A stretch of DNA of 64,000 bases from Halorussus caseinilyticus (GTDB taxonomy: Archaea > Halobacteriota > Halobacteria > Halobacteriales > Haladaptataceae). Below are positions 19,539-27,912 of the stretch, one piece after another. A program made the translations under genes and the position numbers. Below the pieces are notes generated by a model. That model was given only the letters and a program-made list of their open reading frames with translations, made no database searches and was not told the origin of the DNA. The stretch's first letter is position 1, and the number at the start of each line of letters is the position of its first letter. The DNA lies in contig NZ_CP119809.1 in NCBI RefSeq assembly GCF_029338395.1, positions 806,001 to 870,000 on the forward strand, written 5' to 3'.

Positions 19539-19866
19539 TCGCCGGTCGAGCGGTGCGGTGTCGTTGACGGATTGGTTCCGCGTCGATAAAGCAATCTATA
19601 GTCGTGTTAGAGATGTATTTTACATTCTCTAAGCAATATTTTCCACCTCAAAAGGGCGGTCGGCGCGCGCTGGCGGACCCTCGTGGTCCGCCATCTCCGC
19701 GCGAGGGATGAGGAACGCAGGCCATCGGCCGAGGACCGCAATCGGTTGGGGAGGCGTGTGGTTCGCGGTAGCGGTGCTGTGCGGTTTCATTGGCTCAAGT
19801 CTGTAGCTATTTCTCCATCTATCCGAGTTCGCGGTCACGACCGCGCAAAAAACGAAATCCCGGAGT
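19539..19866. other. Intergenic region between regulator and fabH-like gene, no gene seen
   Basis: It contains an AT-rich tract at 19580-19650, a hairpin with arms GGCGGACC/GGTCCGCC near 19672-19692, and a CGCGGT/ACCGCG hairpin near 19832-19847. On the minus strand a T6 run directly follows the fabH-like gene's stop, a plausible archaeal terminator. No frame here looks coding. Confidence 0.5.
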
Positions 19867-20895
19867 TCAGCCCTGCCACTCAAGTACCGTCGCGGCCCAC
19901 GTGTAGCCGGTTCCGGCCGCGAGGAAGCAAACCACGTCGCCGGACTCGACCAGTCCGTGCTCCAAGCCCTCGTCCAGCGCGAGAATCTGGTCCACGCTCT
20001 GGACGTGGCCGTACTCGTCTAAGTAGTAGTTCTCGGCGTCTAAGCGGTCGGTCAGCAGGTCGTGGAACGACCGCTTCATGTGGGTCAGCGCCACGAAGTC
20101 GAGGTCCGCGCGGTCGTAGTCCGACCGCGCCAGCGCGTCCTCCGCGACTTCCTCGAAGTTCGAGAGGCTCACGTCCGCCAGACGCTCTTTCATCCCGTCG
20201 GGGTCGGGCACGTCGAGGGCGTGGAGACCCTGTTCGACCGTGGCCTGACTCGCCGGGTTTCGGGACCCGCCCGCGGGCATCACCACGTCCTCCGAGAAAC
20301 TGCCGTCGGTGAGCGCGGCGCTCTCCCGGACGGTGGCGCGGGTGCGCGACTCGTCGGGGTCGGCTTCCAAGACCATCGCGCACGCGCCGCTCCCGAAGTT
20401 GAACATGAACGACGAGTCCTCGTTCTCGTAGTCCACGAGGTCCTCCTCCCGACTCGCCGAGACCAGCAGTGCCGTCTCTGGCGCGTCGGCGAGCAGTTGG
20501 GACTTGGCCTGTCGAATCGCCAGCGGCGCGCCCGCACAGAGCGCGTAGCTTTCGACCGCGAAGGCCCCGTCCGCGCCGATGCGCTCGGCGACGTTCGCCG
20601 CGGCGCTCCACACCACGAAGTCCTTGAACTCCGACCCGTGGTAGAGGACCATATCGACATCCTCGACCGCAACGTCGGCGTCCGCAAGCGCGTCCTCGGC
20701 GGCCGCCACGCACATGTCGGTCGCGTGGTCGGCGTCGGGCGGGCAGACTCGCTTCTCGCGGATGCCCATCTTCTCGACCACGACTTCCTCGGGAATCCCG
20801 CTCTGTGCCGCGATTGTTTCGCCCGTGACGGTCTCGTCGGGCACGTAGACGCCGTAGCCCGTGAGTCCGACCGTGGATTCGTCTCGATTGGTCAT
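19867..20895 (-). CDS. FabH-like 3-oxoacyl-ACP/CoA synthase III family protein
   Basis: The 342-residue thiolase-fold condensing enzyme resembles ketoacyl synthase III. The active cysteine is Cys120 in ESYALCAGAP, and the catalytic histidine is His272 in ALTHMKRS. The third position, usually Asn in a GNTS motif, reads YGHVQSVD (His297), giving a Cys-His-His set. Haloarchaea make isoprenoid lipids, so a classical fatty-acid role is unlikely; condensation or thiolysis of acyl-CoA in a catabolic pathway fits better. It is the last gene after livK-G-F-H-M, separated from livM by a structured intergenic element. The start at 20895 has no obvious TATA box, so it probably depends on upstream transcription. 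Confidence 0.85.
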   Translation of the reverse strand: MTNRDESTVGLTGYGVYVPDETVTGETIAAQSGIPEEVVVEKMGIREKRVCPPDADHATDMCVAAAEDALADADVAVEDVDMVLYHGSEFKDFVVWSAAANVAERIGADGAFAVESYALCAGAPLAIRQAKSQLLADAPETALLVSASREEDLVDYENEDSSFMFNFGSGACAMVLEADPDESRTRATVRESAALTDGSFSEDVVMPAGGSRNPASQATVEQGLHALDVPDPDGMKERLADVSLSNFEEVAEDALARSDYDRADLDFVALTHMKRSFHDLLTDRLDAENYYLDEYGHVQSVDQILALDEGLEHGLVESGDVVCFLAAGTGYTWAATVLEWQG

Positions 20896-20965
20896 GCTGT
20901 GGCCTCCTTTCGGTCGTCGTGATAGTCGTCACCAGCTCGAGAAGGGCCGCGGCGACGGAGGCTCG

Positions 20966-21083
20966 GAAAGCCCGCGCGCGCTCGCGGTCGCTCACCGACA
21001 TATCGGCGCGCGCAGGACTGCGCGCGCCGATAGGGGTCGCTGAGACGACCACGGCCTGCGGCCGCGAGCGCGCGGCCCCTTTC
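20966..21083 (-). repeat. Structured intergenic element, copy 3
   Basis: Read on the minus strand it begins GAAAGGGGCCGCGCGCTCGC and ends CGCGCGCGGGCTTTC. The central hairpin has 14-base perfect arms (ATCGGCGCGCGCAG) around a TC loop. It starts 66 bases after the livM stop, in the sense orientation. A GTCC-CGGTGGA flank on its left edge is also shared with the copy at 24387. Confidence 0.8.
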
Positions 21084-21148
21084 ATCCACCCGAATCGTGG
21101 ATTGGATGGTCAGGCGCGTCCCGGTGGACTGCCTCACATTCCGGTTCA

Positions 21149-22444
21149 TCACTCGTCACCTCGCAGTCGCGCGGCGACCTGCTTGCCGACCGGACCGCCG
21201 AGGCGGTCCCGGACGGTTCCGAGCAGGCCGTTGGGCACGAACAGGACGAACAGAACGAAGATGACGCCGACGTAGAGTTCGGCGTGGCCGTTCAGGAACG
21301 TGTCGATGGCCTGTCCGACCGTCAACCCGTTGTAGAGTTCGGTCGTCATCGTCGCCTCGCCGAGGTGGTCCCGGAGGTACGGGAGCAGGCCGCCGCCCTC
21401 ACCGGCCTTCGAGAGGAACTCGGTGACGGTCTCGTCGAACAGCCACCCGTACAGCGGTCCGGCGAGCGTGCCGAACCCGCCGATGATAGAGGCTAGCAGT
21501 GCGTCGCCCGTCACGAGGAAGTAGAAACTGCTCTCGGGGGAGACCGACCGCTGGAACCCGGCGAACAGGCCGCCAGCGACTGCCGCGAAGAAGGCGGAGA
21601 TGGCGAACGCGCCGAGTTTGTACCAGAAGGTGTTGTAACCCACTGCCTCGGCGCGTTCCTCGTTCTCGCGGATGGCGACCAACACCTTGCCGAACGGCGA
21701 GTGGATGATGCGTTGCATGGCGAAGTAACACACCAGCACTACGAGACCTATCATGTAGTAGGACACCTCGGTCGTCCCGAACGAGAGGAAGCCGAGGAAG
21801 CCCTCGATGCTGTCGCCCGCGAGTTGGCCGATGGCGAGGTCCAGCGAGTCCACGCCGGGCACGCCGACGCTGAACGGTTCGGTCCGCTCCAGTACCGCGG
21901 GACCGTCGCGGGGATTCGAACCCACGTAGTCCCAGTCGCGGACGAACACGTACAGCACCTGCGAGAATCCGAGCGTAATCATGGCGAAGTAGACGCCCGA
22001 CAGTCGGAACGACACCGCGCCGATGAGGACCGCCAGCACCGCGGCGGCGAGCCCGGCCAGAATCAGCAGGTAGACGAACGGCGTGCCCGTGCCGAGGACC
22101 GGTATCTTCCCGTTGGACGCGAGGACGACGAAGTACGCCCCGGTGCCGTAGAAGGCCGCGTGGCCAAAGGAGAGATAGCCGGTGTAGCCGCTGATGAAGT
22201 CGAACGACATGGCGAACAACCCGAAGTAGAGGACGGTTATCATCGTCTCCACGTCGGGCAGAACCGTCACCATCTCCGCGCCGACCGGCGAGTTGACCAG
22301 CGCCGAGTGGAGCATGGGGTAGGCCGCGAAGAACAGGATGACCGCGACGTGGACCGACTGCTCGCGGGCGTACCGGACCGGCCACGACGCCGCCGACTCC
22401 GACTCCGCGTCGGTCGCCGCGGCGTCCGCGGTTTCGGTGCTAAT
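21149..22444 (-). CDS. livM: Branched-chain amino-acid type ABC permease LivM (system 2), apparent ATT start
   Basis: The permease has motif SGYTGYLSFGHAAFYGTGAY, about ten helices and cytoplasmic loop SPFGKVLVAIRENEERAEAVGYN. The first ATG in frame (22315) would cut the first membrane helix (VHVAVILFFAAYPMLHSAL). Upstream the frame is open into livH but contains no ATG, GTG or TTG. An ATT at 22444 overlaps the livH stop (ATTAG) and follows GGAGGTG by seven bases, as an ATG would in this operon, so I start there, giving 431 residues. The ATG at 22315 (388 residues) is the conservative alternative; an assembly error is also possible. Confidence 0.8.
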   Translation of the reverse strand: MSTETADAAATDAESESAASWPVRYAREQSVHVAVILFFAAYPMLHSALVNSPVGAEMVTVLPDVETMITVLYFGLFAMSFDFISGYTGYLSFGHAAFYGTGAYFVVLASNGKIPVLGTGTPFVYLLILAGLAAAVLAVLIGAVSFRLSGVYFAMITLGFSQVLYVFVRDWDYVGSNPRDGPAVLERTEPFSVGVPGVDSLDLAIGQLAGDSIEGFLGFLSFGTTEVSYYMIGLVVLVCYFAMQRIIHSPFGKVLVAIRENEERAEAVGYNTFWYKLGAFAISAFFAAVAGGLFAGFQRSVSPESSFYFLVTGDALLASIIGGFGTLAGPLYGWLFDETVTEFLSKAGEGGGLLPYLRDHLGEATMTTELYNGLTVGQAIDTFLNGHAELYVGVIFVLFVLFVPNGLLGTVRDRLGGPVGKQVAARLRGDE

Positions 22445-23471
22445 GGCCGCCCACCTCCTCGACGCCGAACAGACCCTGCGGACGCAGGATGAGCATCACC
22501 ACGAGGATGAGGAAGATTGTCATCTCGGGGAGGCTAGCGAAGTCGATTTCGTTGACGAACCACCACGTCGTCGTGGCGTCGGCCATCCCGACGATGACCG
22601 CCGCGACGACGGTGCCTCGGAAGGTGCCCAGACCGCCGATGATGACGACAACGAACGCCGGGAGCAGGGTGTCGGCGGCGAGGGGGACGCTGGCACCCCA
22701 CGCGGGGTCCCACATCAACAGCGTCCCGGCCACGCCCGCCACGCCCGCTCCGAGCGCGAAGACGACGGTGAACACGCGGCGCACGTCGATACCGAGTGCC
22801 TCGGTCATCTCGGCGTCCTCGCTCCCGGCGCGGATGATGAGTCCGTAGCGCGTCCGGGTGAGGAACGCCCAGAGTCCCGCGACGGTGGCCGCGCCGACGA
22901 CGATTTCGAACAGCGAGAGACCGCTGACCGAGATGAGTCCGAGGTCCACCGACTCGGCGAGGAACGACGGCTTGGTGCCGAGTGCGGCCTGCCAGTCGCT
23001 GGTGGGTTGCATCCCGTAGAACAGGACCGCGATGCGGACCAACTCGTCGAGGATGAGCGTCACCCCGAACGTCAGCAGAATCTGGTAGACCGGCGGTCGG
23101 TCGTAGAGGCGTCTGATGAGTCCGACCTCGACCACGCCGCCGAGACCCGCCAGTAGCGCGAACGTCGCGGCCAGCGCGAGGAAGAACGTCAGCAGGCGCA
23201 CGCCCGGTCCGGTCGAACCGCCGATGGCGAACACCATCAGCAGGCCGCCCAGATACGCGCCAATCATCGTCATCGACCCGTGAGCGAAGTTCAACACGCC
23301 CATCAGCCCGAAGATGAGGGTGAGACCGCCCGCAATCATGACGTAGATGGCGGCCTTCGCCAGTCCGTCCACGAAGACCGAGGCGAGGTTTTCGGGACGC
23401 AGGAACTGGCCGAGTGCGTCCACGAACCCCGCCAGCACGACGACGTTGACGAGCGTCGATGCGAGCGTCAT
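22440..23471 (-). CDS. livH: Branched-chain amino-acid type ABC permease LivH (system 2)
   Basis: A 343-residue permease with the signature LTLIFGLMGVLNFAHGSMTMIGAYLGG near residue 50 and coupling loop GLIIRAGSEDAEMTEALGID near 215. An N-terminal ~35-residue extension precedes the first LivH helix. It overlaps livF by four bases (ATGA). Confidence 0.95.
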   Translation of the reverse strand: MTLASTLVNVVVLAGFVDALGQFLRPENLASVFVDGLAKAAIYVMIAGGLTLIFGLMGVLNFAHGSMTMIGAYLGGLLMVFAIGGSTGPGVRLLTFFLALAATFALLAGLGGVVEVGLIRRLYDRPPVYQILLTFGVTLILDELVRIAVLFYGMQPTSDWQAALGTKPSFLAESVDLGLISVSGLSLFEIVVGAATVAGLWAFLTRTRYGLIIRAGSEDAEMTEALGIDVRRVFTVVFALGAGVAGVAGTLLMWDPAWGASVPLAADTLLPAFVVVIIGGLGTFRGTVVAAVIVGMADATTTWWFVNEIDFASLPEMTIFLILVVMLILRPQGLFGVEEVGGH

Positions 23472-24166
23472 GCCGAGAGATACCTCCTGAGTCGCTCGTC
23501 GTCCGCGGAAGTCTCGTCGGCGTTACCCTCCTCGACTACTTGCCCGTTGTCCAGCACGTAGAAGCGGTCGGCGAGGTCCAGCGCCAGCGGCAGGTTCTGC
23601 TCGACCAGCAACAGCGTGGTGTCCTCGGCGGCGTCGGCCAGCGCCTCGGCGACGCGCTCCACGATGAGCGGCGCGAGACCCTCGCTGGGTTCGTCTACGA
23701 GCAACAGGTCGTTGTCGCCGACCAACCCTCGGGCCAGCGCGAGCATCTGCTGTTGGCCGCCCGAGAGGTTTCCGGCGTCCCGGTCGGCGAACTCCCGGAG
23801 GTCCGGGAACGTCTCGAACGCGAGGTCCAGCGCCTCGTCCACGTCGTTGCCCGACGGGACCGCGACCCGGACGTTCTCCTCGACGGAGAGTTGCGTGAAG
23901 ATTCGCCGCTCCTCGGGAATCCACCCGACGCCTTCGTCGGCGACTTCGTGCGTCTCGCGCCCGGTTAGGTCCTCGCCGCGGTAGCGGACCGTCCCCTCGC
24001 GCGGCGGCGTCAACTGGAGGATGGTCCGGAGCGTGGTGGTCTTGCCGACCCCGTTGCGGCCGACCAGCGCGACCACCTCGCCCGCTTGGACCTCCAGCGA
24101 GACGCCTTCGAGGATGTGGCTCTCGCCGTAGTAGGTGTGGGCGTTCTCGACTTCGAGTAGCGTCAT
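23468..24166 (-). CDS. livF: Branched-chain amino-acid type ABC transporter ATPase LivF (system 2)
   Basis: A 232-residue ATPase: Walker A GRNGVGKTTTLRT, signature NLSGGQQQMLALARGL, Walker B LLLVDEPSEGLAP, and LLVEQNLPLALDLADR with the usual LivF Gln-Asn. It is preceded by an AT-rich leader (24167-24260) and a structured intergenic element rather than directly by livG, so F-H-M may form their own transcript. Confidence 0.95.
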   Translation of the reverse strand: MTLLEVENAHTYYGESHILEGVSLEVQAGEVVALVGRNGVGKTTTLRTILQLTPPREGTVRYRGEDLTGRETHEVADEGVGWIPEERRIFTQLSVEENVRVAVPSGNDVDEALDLAFETFPDLREFADRDAGNLSGGQQQMLALARGLVGDNDLLLVDEPSEGLAPLIVERVAEALADAAEDTTLLLVEQNLPLALDLADRFYVLDNGQVVEEGNADETSADDERLRRYLSA

Positions 24167-24593
24167 GTTCGTTCCTCCGTTAAACCCTTCTCCGTGTTTC
24201 TCTCGAAGGTATTTTTGTTTTCTTTAGCAATGTTTAGATTTGTTTTGAAATTGTATTCGTTGCTTTCGTGTGCGACGCGCGCCGTTCGCTCTCCGTCGCG
24301 GTCGGCGTCCGAATCGGCGTGAGCGACTTCTCTGCCGTCGTGACGCCGACGGCAGAGACCGCGATTCGACCGGCTGAGAAGGCTCGGAAAGCCCCCGCGC
24401 GCTCGCTGTGCGGGATATTCAGCGCGCGCAGGACTGCGCGCGCTGAATAGTGGCCGCGCACAGGCGACCACGGGCCTGCGGCCCGCGAGCGCGCGGCCCT
24501 TTTCAGCCACACAGACCGTGGACTGTCGCACCGAGCGCGTCCCGGTGGAAAGATTCACCGAGCGCGTTCCGGCGGAGGGTCGGCGAGTCGTCC
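24167..24593. other. livG-livF gap: AT-rich leader plus structured element
   Basis: Between the livG stop and the livF start lie, in transcription order, a GC-rich stretch with two copies of GAGCGCGT(C/T)CCGG, the full element 24387-24504, a second GC-rich segment with CTCTGCCGTC/GACGGCAGAG as an inverted repeat (about 24330-24356), and an AT-rich tract with several TTTGTTTT runs that may hold a livF promoter. No reading frame here is credible. Confidence 0.55.
24387..24504 (-). repeat. Structured intergenic element, copy 4
   Basis: On the minus strand it opens GAAAAGGGCCGCGCGCTCGC and closes GAGCGCGCGGGGGCTTTC. The central hairpin has 15-base perfect arms (ATTCAGCGCGCGCAG) and a TC loop. 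Compared with copy 3 the outer arm bases differ, but both arms changed together so pairing is kept. It starts 90 bases after the livG stop in the sense orientation. Confidence 0.8.
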
Positions 24594-25406
24594 TCACGCC
24601 GCACCCTCCTCCGGGTCCGTCCCGGACTCGGCGTCCGACTCGGCGTCGAGGCTTCCGGCCTCGTAGCCGCCGAGGTACGCCTCTTGGACGGTGGGGTCGT
24701 TGCGGACCGCTTCCGGTTCGCCCTCCGCGATGACCGCCCCCTGATTCAACACGACCACGCGGTCCGAGACGTTCATCACGATGTCCATGTTGTGTTCGAC
24801 CAACAGGACGGCGTGGTCGGTCGCTACGTCCTCGATGAGGTCGATGATTCGGCCGACGCTCTCGGAGGAGACGCCCGCGTTGGGTTCGTCCATCAACAGC
24901 ACGTCGGGGTCGCCCGCCAGCGCGATGGCGACCTCCAGTTGGCGCTTCGCGCCGTGGCTCAGACTCTCGGCGGTGGTCTCCGCCTCGTGTGCGAGTCCAA
25001 CCCGGTCGAGGATGCTGTACGCTTCTTCGACGTGTCGCTCGAACGCCCCGGCGTTGCGCCAGAACTTCGCGGCGTCACCGCTTGCGGCCTGTGCCGCGAC
25101 TCGGACGTTCTCCAGCACCGTGCTGGTCGGAAAGACGTTGGTAATCTGGTAGGACCGATGCAGGCCGATGCTCGCCGTCTCGTAGGGCGTGGCGTCGGTC
25201 ACCTCGCGCCATCCGCCGCCGTCGCGCACCTCGATGGTGCCCTCGGTGGGGGTCAGCACGCCGGTCAGCAGGTTGAAGAACGTCGTCTTGCCCGCGCCGT
25301 TCGGCCCGATGAGCGAACACAGTTCGCCCTCGTCGAGCGCGAAGTCTACGTCGTCGACGGCCGTGAGCCCGCCGAACTCCTTCGTCAGTCCCGTGGTTCG
25401 CAACAT
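24594..25406 (-). CDS. livG: Branched-chain amino-acid type ABC transporter ATPase LivG (system 2)
   Basis: A 270-residue ATPase with Walker A GPNGAGKTTFFNLLTG, signature LSHGAKRQLEVAIAL, Walker B VLLMDEPNAGVSSE and switch LVEHNMDIVMNVS. A 20-residue acidic tail (ESDAESGTDPEEGAA) extends past the usual end. It starts three bases after the binding-protein stop. Confidence 0.95.
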   Translation of the reverse strand: MLRTTGLTKEFGGLTAVDDVDFALDEGELCSLIGPNGAGKTTFFNLLTGVLTPTEGTIEVRDGGGWREVTDATPYETASIGLHRSYQITNVFPTSTVLENVRVAAQAASGDAAKFWRNAGAFERHVEEAYSILDRVGLAHEAETTAESLSHGAKRQLEVAIALAGDPDVLLMDEPNAGVSSESVGRIIDLIEDVATDHAVLLVEHNMDIVMNVSDRVVVLNQGAVIAEGEPEAVRNDPTVQEAYLGGYEAGSLDAESDAESGTDPEEGAA

Positions 25407-25409
25407 GGC

Positions 25410-26840
25410 CTACAGCGAGCAGTCCACGCCGCTCTTGGGGATGGTCGCCTCTTTCGCGTCGATGGTGGCGAGCGGTTCGCTCGGCATGATGGCCGCCTTC
25501 CAGTTGTCCGCCCACTCGTCGGTGGTCGGCACCGGGTTCGCCACGGTCATCGCGGACCGGGCCTGATTGTTGTACTTCTGGAAGGTGTAGCCGTTCTCGC
25601 CCTTCGGCGTGTCCGTGACGGTCATCCCGCGGAGGGCCTCGGCGATGTCCGCGCCCTCCGTGGAACCACTCTCGTTGACTCCCTGTGCGATGGCCGACGC
25701 CGCCGTGAACGTGCCGGACGTGAACAGGTCGGGCACGGCACCGTAGGTGCTGGTGTAGGTGTCCACGAACGAGTTGTTGATTTCGTTGTCGTACTGGTTC
25801 CAGTGGTAGCGCGTCGTGAACGGCCCGAGGTTGGCACCCTGAAGCTTCTCCTTCGTCAGGGGCTTGCCGAGCGCCTTCTGGAGGGTCTGGCCCACGATGC
25901 CGTTGGTGATGCGCGTGGCGAACCCGCCGAACACGCGGTAGTCGTAGTCGCCGTTGAGGAACGACGTGAACAGTTTCGGGAGGGTAGAGACGGTGAATCC
26001 GCCGACGATGCCCTGAGCGCCCGCGCTCTTGGCGTTGTCGAGCAGGCCCTTCCACTCGGAGTGGCCCTGCGGGACGAACTTCTTGCCGACGATTTCGACG
26101 CCCTCGTCTTTCAGCACTTGCTCGTAGTTGTTCACGACCGCCTTCCCGAAGGAGTAGTCGGCACCGAACAGGTAGACCTTGCTCACGTCGGTCTGGTTAG
26201 CGACGTACTTCCCGCCCGAACGGGCGTCCATCGCGGTGTTCTCGCTCGCGCGGAACACGAGGTTGCCGCACGTCTCGGAACTCGAAGTCACGTCGGCCGA
26301 CGCCGCGGGACCCGCCACGTACGGGACTTGGGCCTGCTTGACCACCGTCTTGATGACGCGGTTGGCCGCACCCGAGGAGGCACACCCGAACAGCAGGTCT
26401 ACCTCTTCGTCCTTCACGAGGTTGGTCGCCAGCGACTGGGCCTTCTTCGCGCTGAACTGGGTGTCCCGGACGACGAGTTCGTAGTCCACGTCGCCGACCG
26501 AGATGGTGTGTTTGCCCGTACTCGACCCCTTTATCGGGTCGGTGTCTCCCTTGTATGCCAGTCCGGAGTAGAAGCCCCACAGCGCCTGCTGGCCGTAGTA
26601 CTTGAGGTCCCCCGAGGTCGGCTGGAGAACGCCGATTTTCACTTTCCCCGAGACGCTCGACTGCTCCGTCGTCTTCGCCGTAGTTTCGGTCATACCACTC
26701 TCTGTCGTGTCGCCCGCCGTAGTCGATTCGGTCGTCTCGTCCTGTCCACCGTCACCGCCGGTACATCCAGCGAGACCCGCCGCTCCGGTCGCCCCGAGCG
26801 CAGTGAGCCATCGCCGTCGTGAAACGCTGTCATCCGCCAT
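25410..26840 (-). CDS. Liv-type substrate-binding lipoprotein (system 2)
   Basis: The 476-residue binding protein of the periplasmic binding protein type I family captures the substrate outside the cell and delivers it to LivH/M. The N-terminus has SRRRWLTALG and lipobox LAGC (Tat-lipoprotein), then a ~40-residue Thr/Glu/Ser linker. The binding domain begins KVKIGVLQPTSGDLKYYGQQA and includes LFGCASSGAANRVIKT and YVAGPAASADV. The family includes amide- and urea-binding members; the ligand is not predictable here. The ATG at 26840 is chosen because it directly precedes the Tat signal; the longer frame adds a non-signal extension. It heads the second liv cluster and is divergent from the SDR gene. 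Confidence 0.92.
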   Translation of the reverse strand: MADDSVSRRRWLTALGATGAAGLAGCTGGDGGQDETTESTTAGDTTESGMTETTAKTTEQSSVSGKVKIGVLQPTSGDLKYYGQQALWGFYSGLAYKGDTDPIKGSSTGKHTISVGDVDYELVVRDTQFSAKKAQSLATNLVKDEEVDLLFGCASSGAANRVIKTVVKQAQVPYVAGPAASADVTSSSETCGNLVFRASENTAMDARSGGKYVANQTDVSKVYLFGADYSFGKAVVNNYEQVLKDEGVEIVGKKFVPQGHSEWKGLLDNAKSAGAQGIVGGFTVSTLPKLFTSFLNGDYDYRVFGGFATRITNGIVGQTLQKALGKPLTKEKLQGANLGPFTTRYHWNQYDNEINNSFVDTYTSTYGAVPDLFTSGTFTAASAIAQGVNESGSTEGADIAEALRGMTVTDTPKGENGYTFQKYNNQARSAMTVANPVPTTDEWADNWKAAIMPSEPLATIDAKEATIPKSGVDCSL

Positions 26841-26992
26841 AACAGATTGGAATGATAACTTCCCCCCGGCAAATACTGCGGGGTTAACATGTGAACAGGA
26901 CCGCAAGACGGACCGGGGATTGCCACGGGAAGTGCCGATTCGTTCACGTATTAACCGTCGGTTTTTCACTGATTCGGTGAGTGCGTTCGGGC

Positions 26993-27835
26993 ATGCCAGA
27001 AGAAGTTACTGCTCCGGAACTCTCGACAGAGGACGCACTCGTCCTCGAAGACGACCGATTCGCCGCCGAAAACGTCGCGCTCGTGACAGGCGGAGCCTCC
27101 GGTATCGGCCGCGCGACTGCCCTCGTGTTGGCCGCGAACGGCCTGACCGTGGTCGGCACCGACGTAGACGAGGAGGGACTGGCCGAGACCCGCGAGAAAG
27201 CCGACGAACTCGGCACCGACGGAACCGTCGAAACCGTCGCGGGCGACCTGCGCGAGGACGTGCCCGAAATCGTCGAGTCCGCCGCCGACTACGGCGACAT
27301 CGCCTTCCTCGCCAACGTCGCGGGGATGCAACACATCGACCCCATCGAGGAGTTCCCGATGGAGGCCTACGACCGGATGCAGGACGTGATGGTCCGCGCG
27401 CCGGTCGAACTCGCCAAGGAGTGTCTGCCCCACATGCGCGAGACGGGATTCGGGTGCGTCGGCAACATGGCGTCGGTCCACGGCCACTACGTCACCAGCG
27501 ACAAGATGGCCTACAACGTGGCGAAGTTCGGTCTCCGCGGACTCACCCAGTCCATCGCCGCGGAGGGCGACGGCGACATCCGGTCGTTCTCGGTCAGCAC
27601 CGGGTACGTCAAGACCCCGCTCGTGACCGACCAGATTCCCGACACGGCCGAACAGCGCGGCATCTCGGTCCAAGAAGTCGTCGAGGACGTGATGCTCGGC
27701 CAGTCGCGCACCAAGGAGATGATGACGCCCGCCGAAGTCGCCAACCTGTTCGCCTTCGGGTTCTCCTCGCACGCGAGTCACCTCAACGGCGGGGACCTGC
27801 GCTTCGACGGCGGGATGACGCTGACCTACGAGTAG
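26993..27835 (+). CDS. Short-chain dehydrogenase/reductase (3-hydroxybutyrate dehydrogenase-like)
   Basis: The 280-residue SDR has the cofactor motif TGGASGIG (residues 32-38), ANVAG near 108-111, and catalytic Ser161, Tyr174 and Lys178 (YNVAK). After the Rossmann strand there is an acidic DVDE, pointing to NAD rather than NADP. It resembles D-3-hydroxybutyrate dehydrogenases and other hydroxyacyl reductases. It is divergent from the second liv operon with a shared 150-base promoter region and may take part in the same pathway with the FabH-like enzyme and the acyl-CoA synthetase. A 20-residue acidic N-terminal extension precedes the fold. Confidence 0.9.
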   Translation: MPEEVTAPELSTEDALVLEDDRFAAENVALVTGGASGIGRATALVLAANGLTVVGTDVDEEGLAETREKADELGTDGTVETVAGDLREDVPEIVESAADYGDIAFLANVAGMQHIDPIEEFPMEAYDRMQDVMVRAPVELAKECLPHMRETGFGCVGNMASVHGHYVTSDKMAYNVAKFGLRGLTQSIAAEGDGDIRSFSVSTGYVKTPLVTDQIPDTAEQRGISVQEVVEDVMLGQSRTKEMMTPAEVANLFAFGFSSHASHLNGGDLRFDGGMTLTYE

Positions 27836-27912
27836 GTCGCAAAACCACGCCCCACCGACACGTTTCTGTCCGAATCAATAGGTAATTGTAGATGTGGTTT
27901 CGACAGGGAGTC

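Noticed and set aside
20892-21152. Minus-strand frame through the livM-fabH gap
   Set aside because: It covers the structured element and translates its inverted arms; similar peptide fragments come from the copy at 24387, which shows it is repeat DNA and not a gene.
21900-21930. tRNA-like T-arm (GGGTTCGAATCCC on the minus strand)
   Set aside because: It lies inside livM, where it encodes GSNPRDG in frame; no acceptor, D- or anticodon stems fit around it.
24163-24597. 144-codon frame between livG and livF
   Set aside because: Same reason: it is made of element sequence and low-complexity flank, with no protein-like composition.
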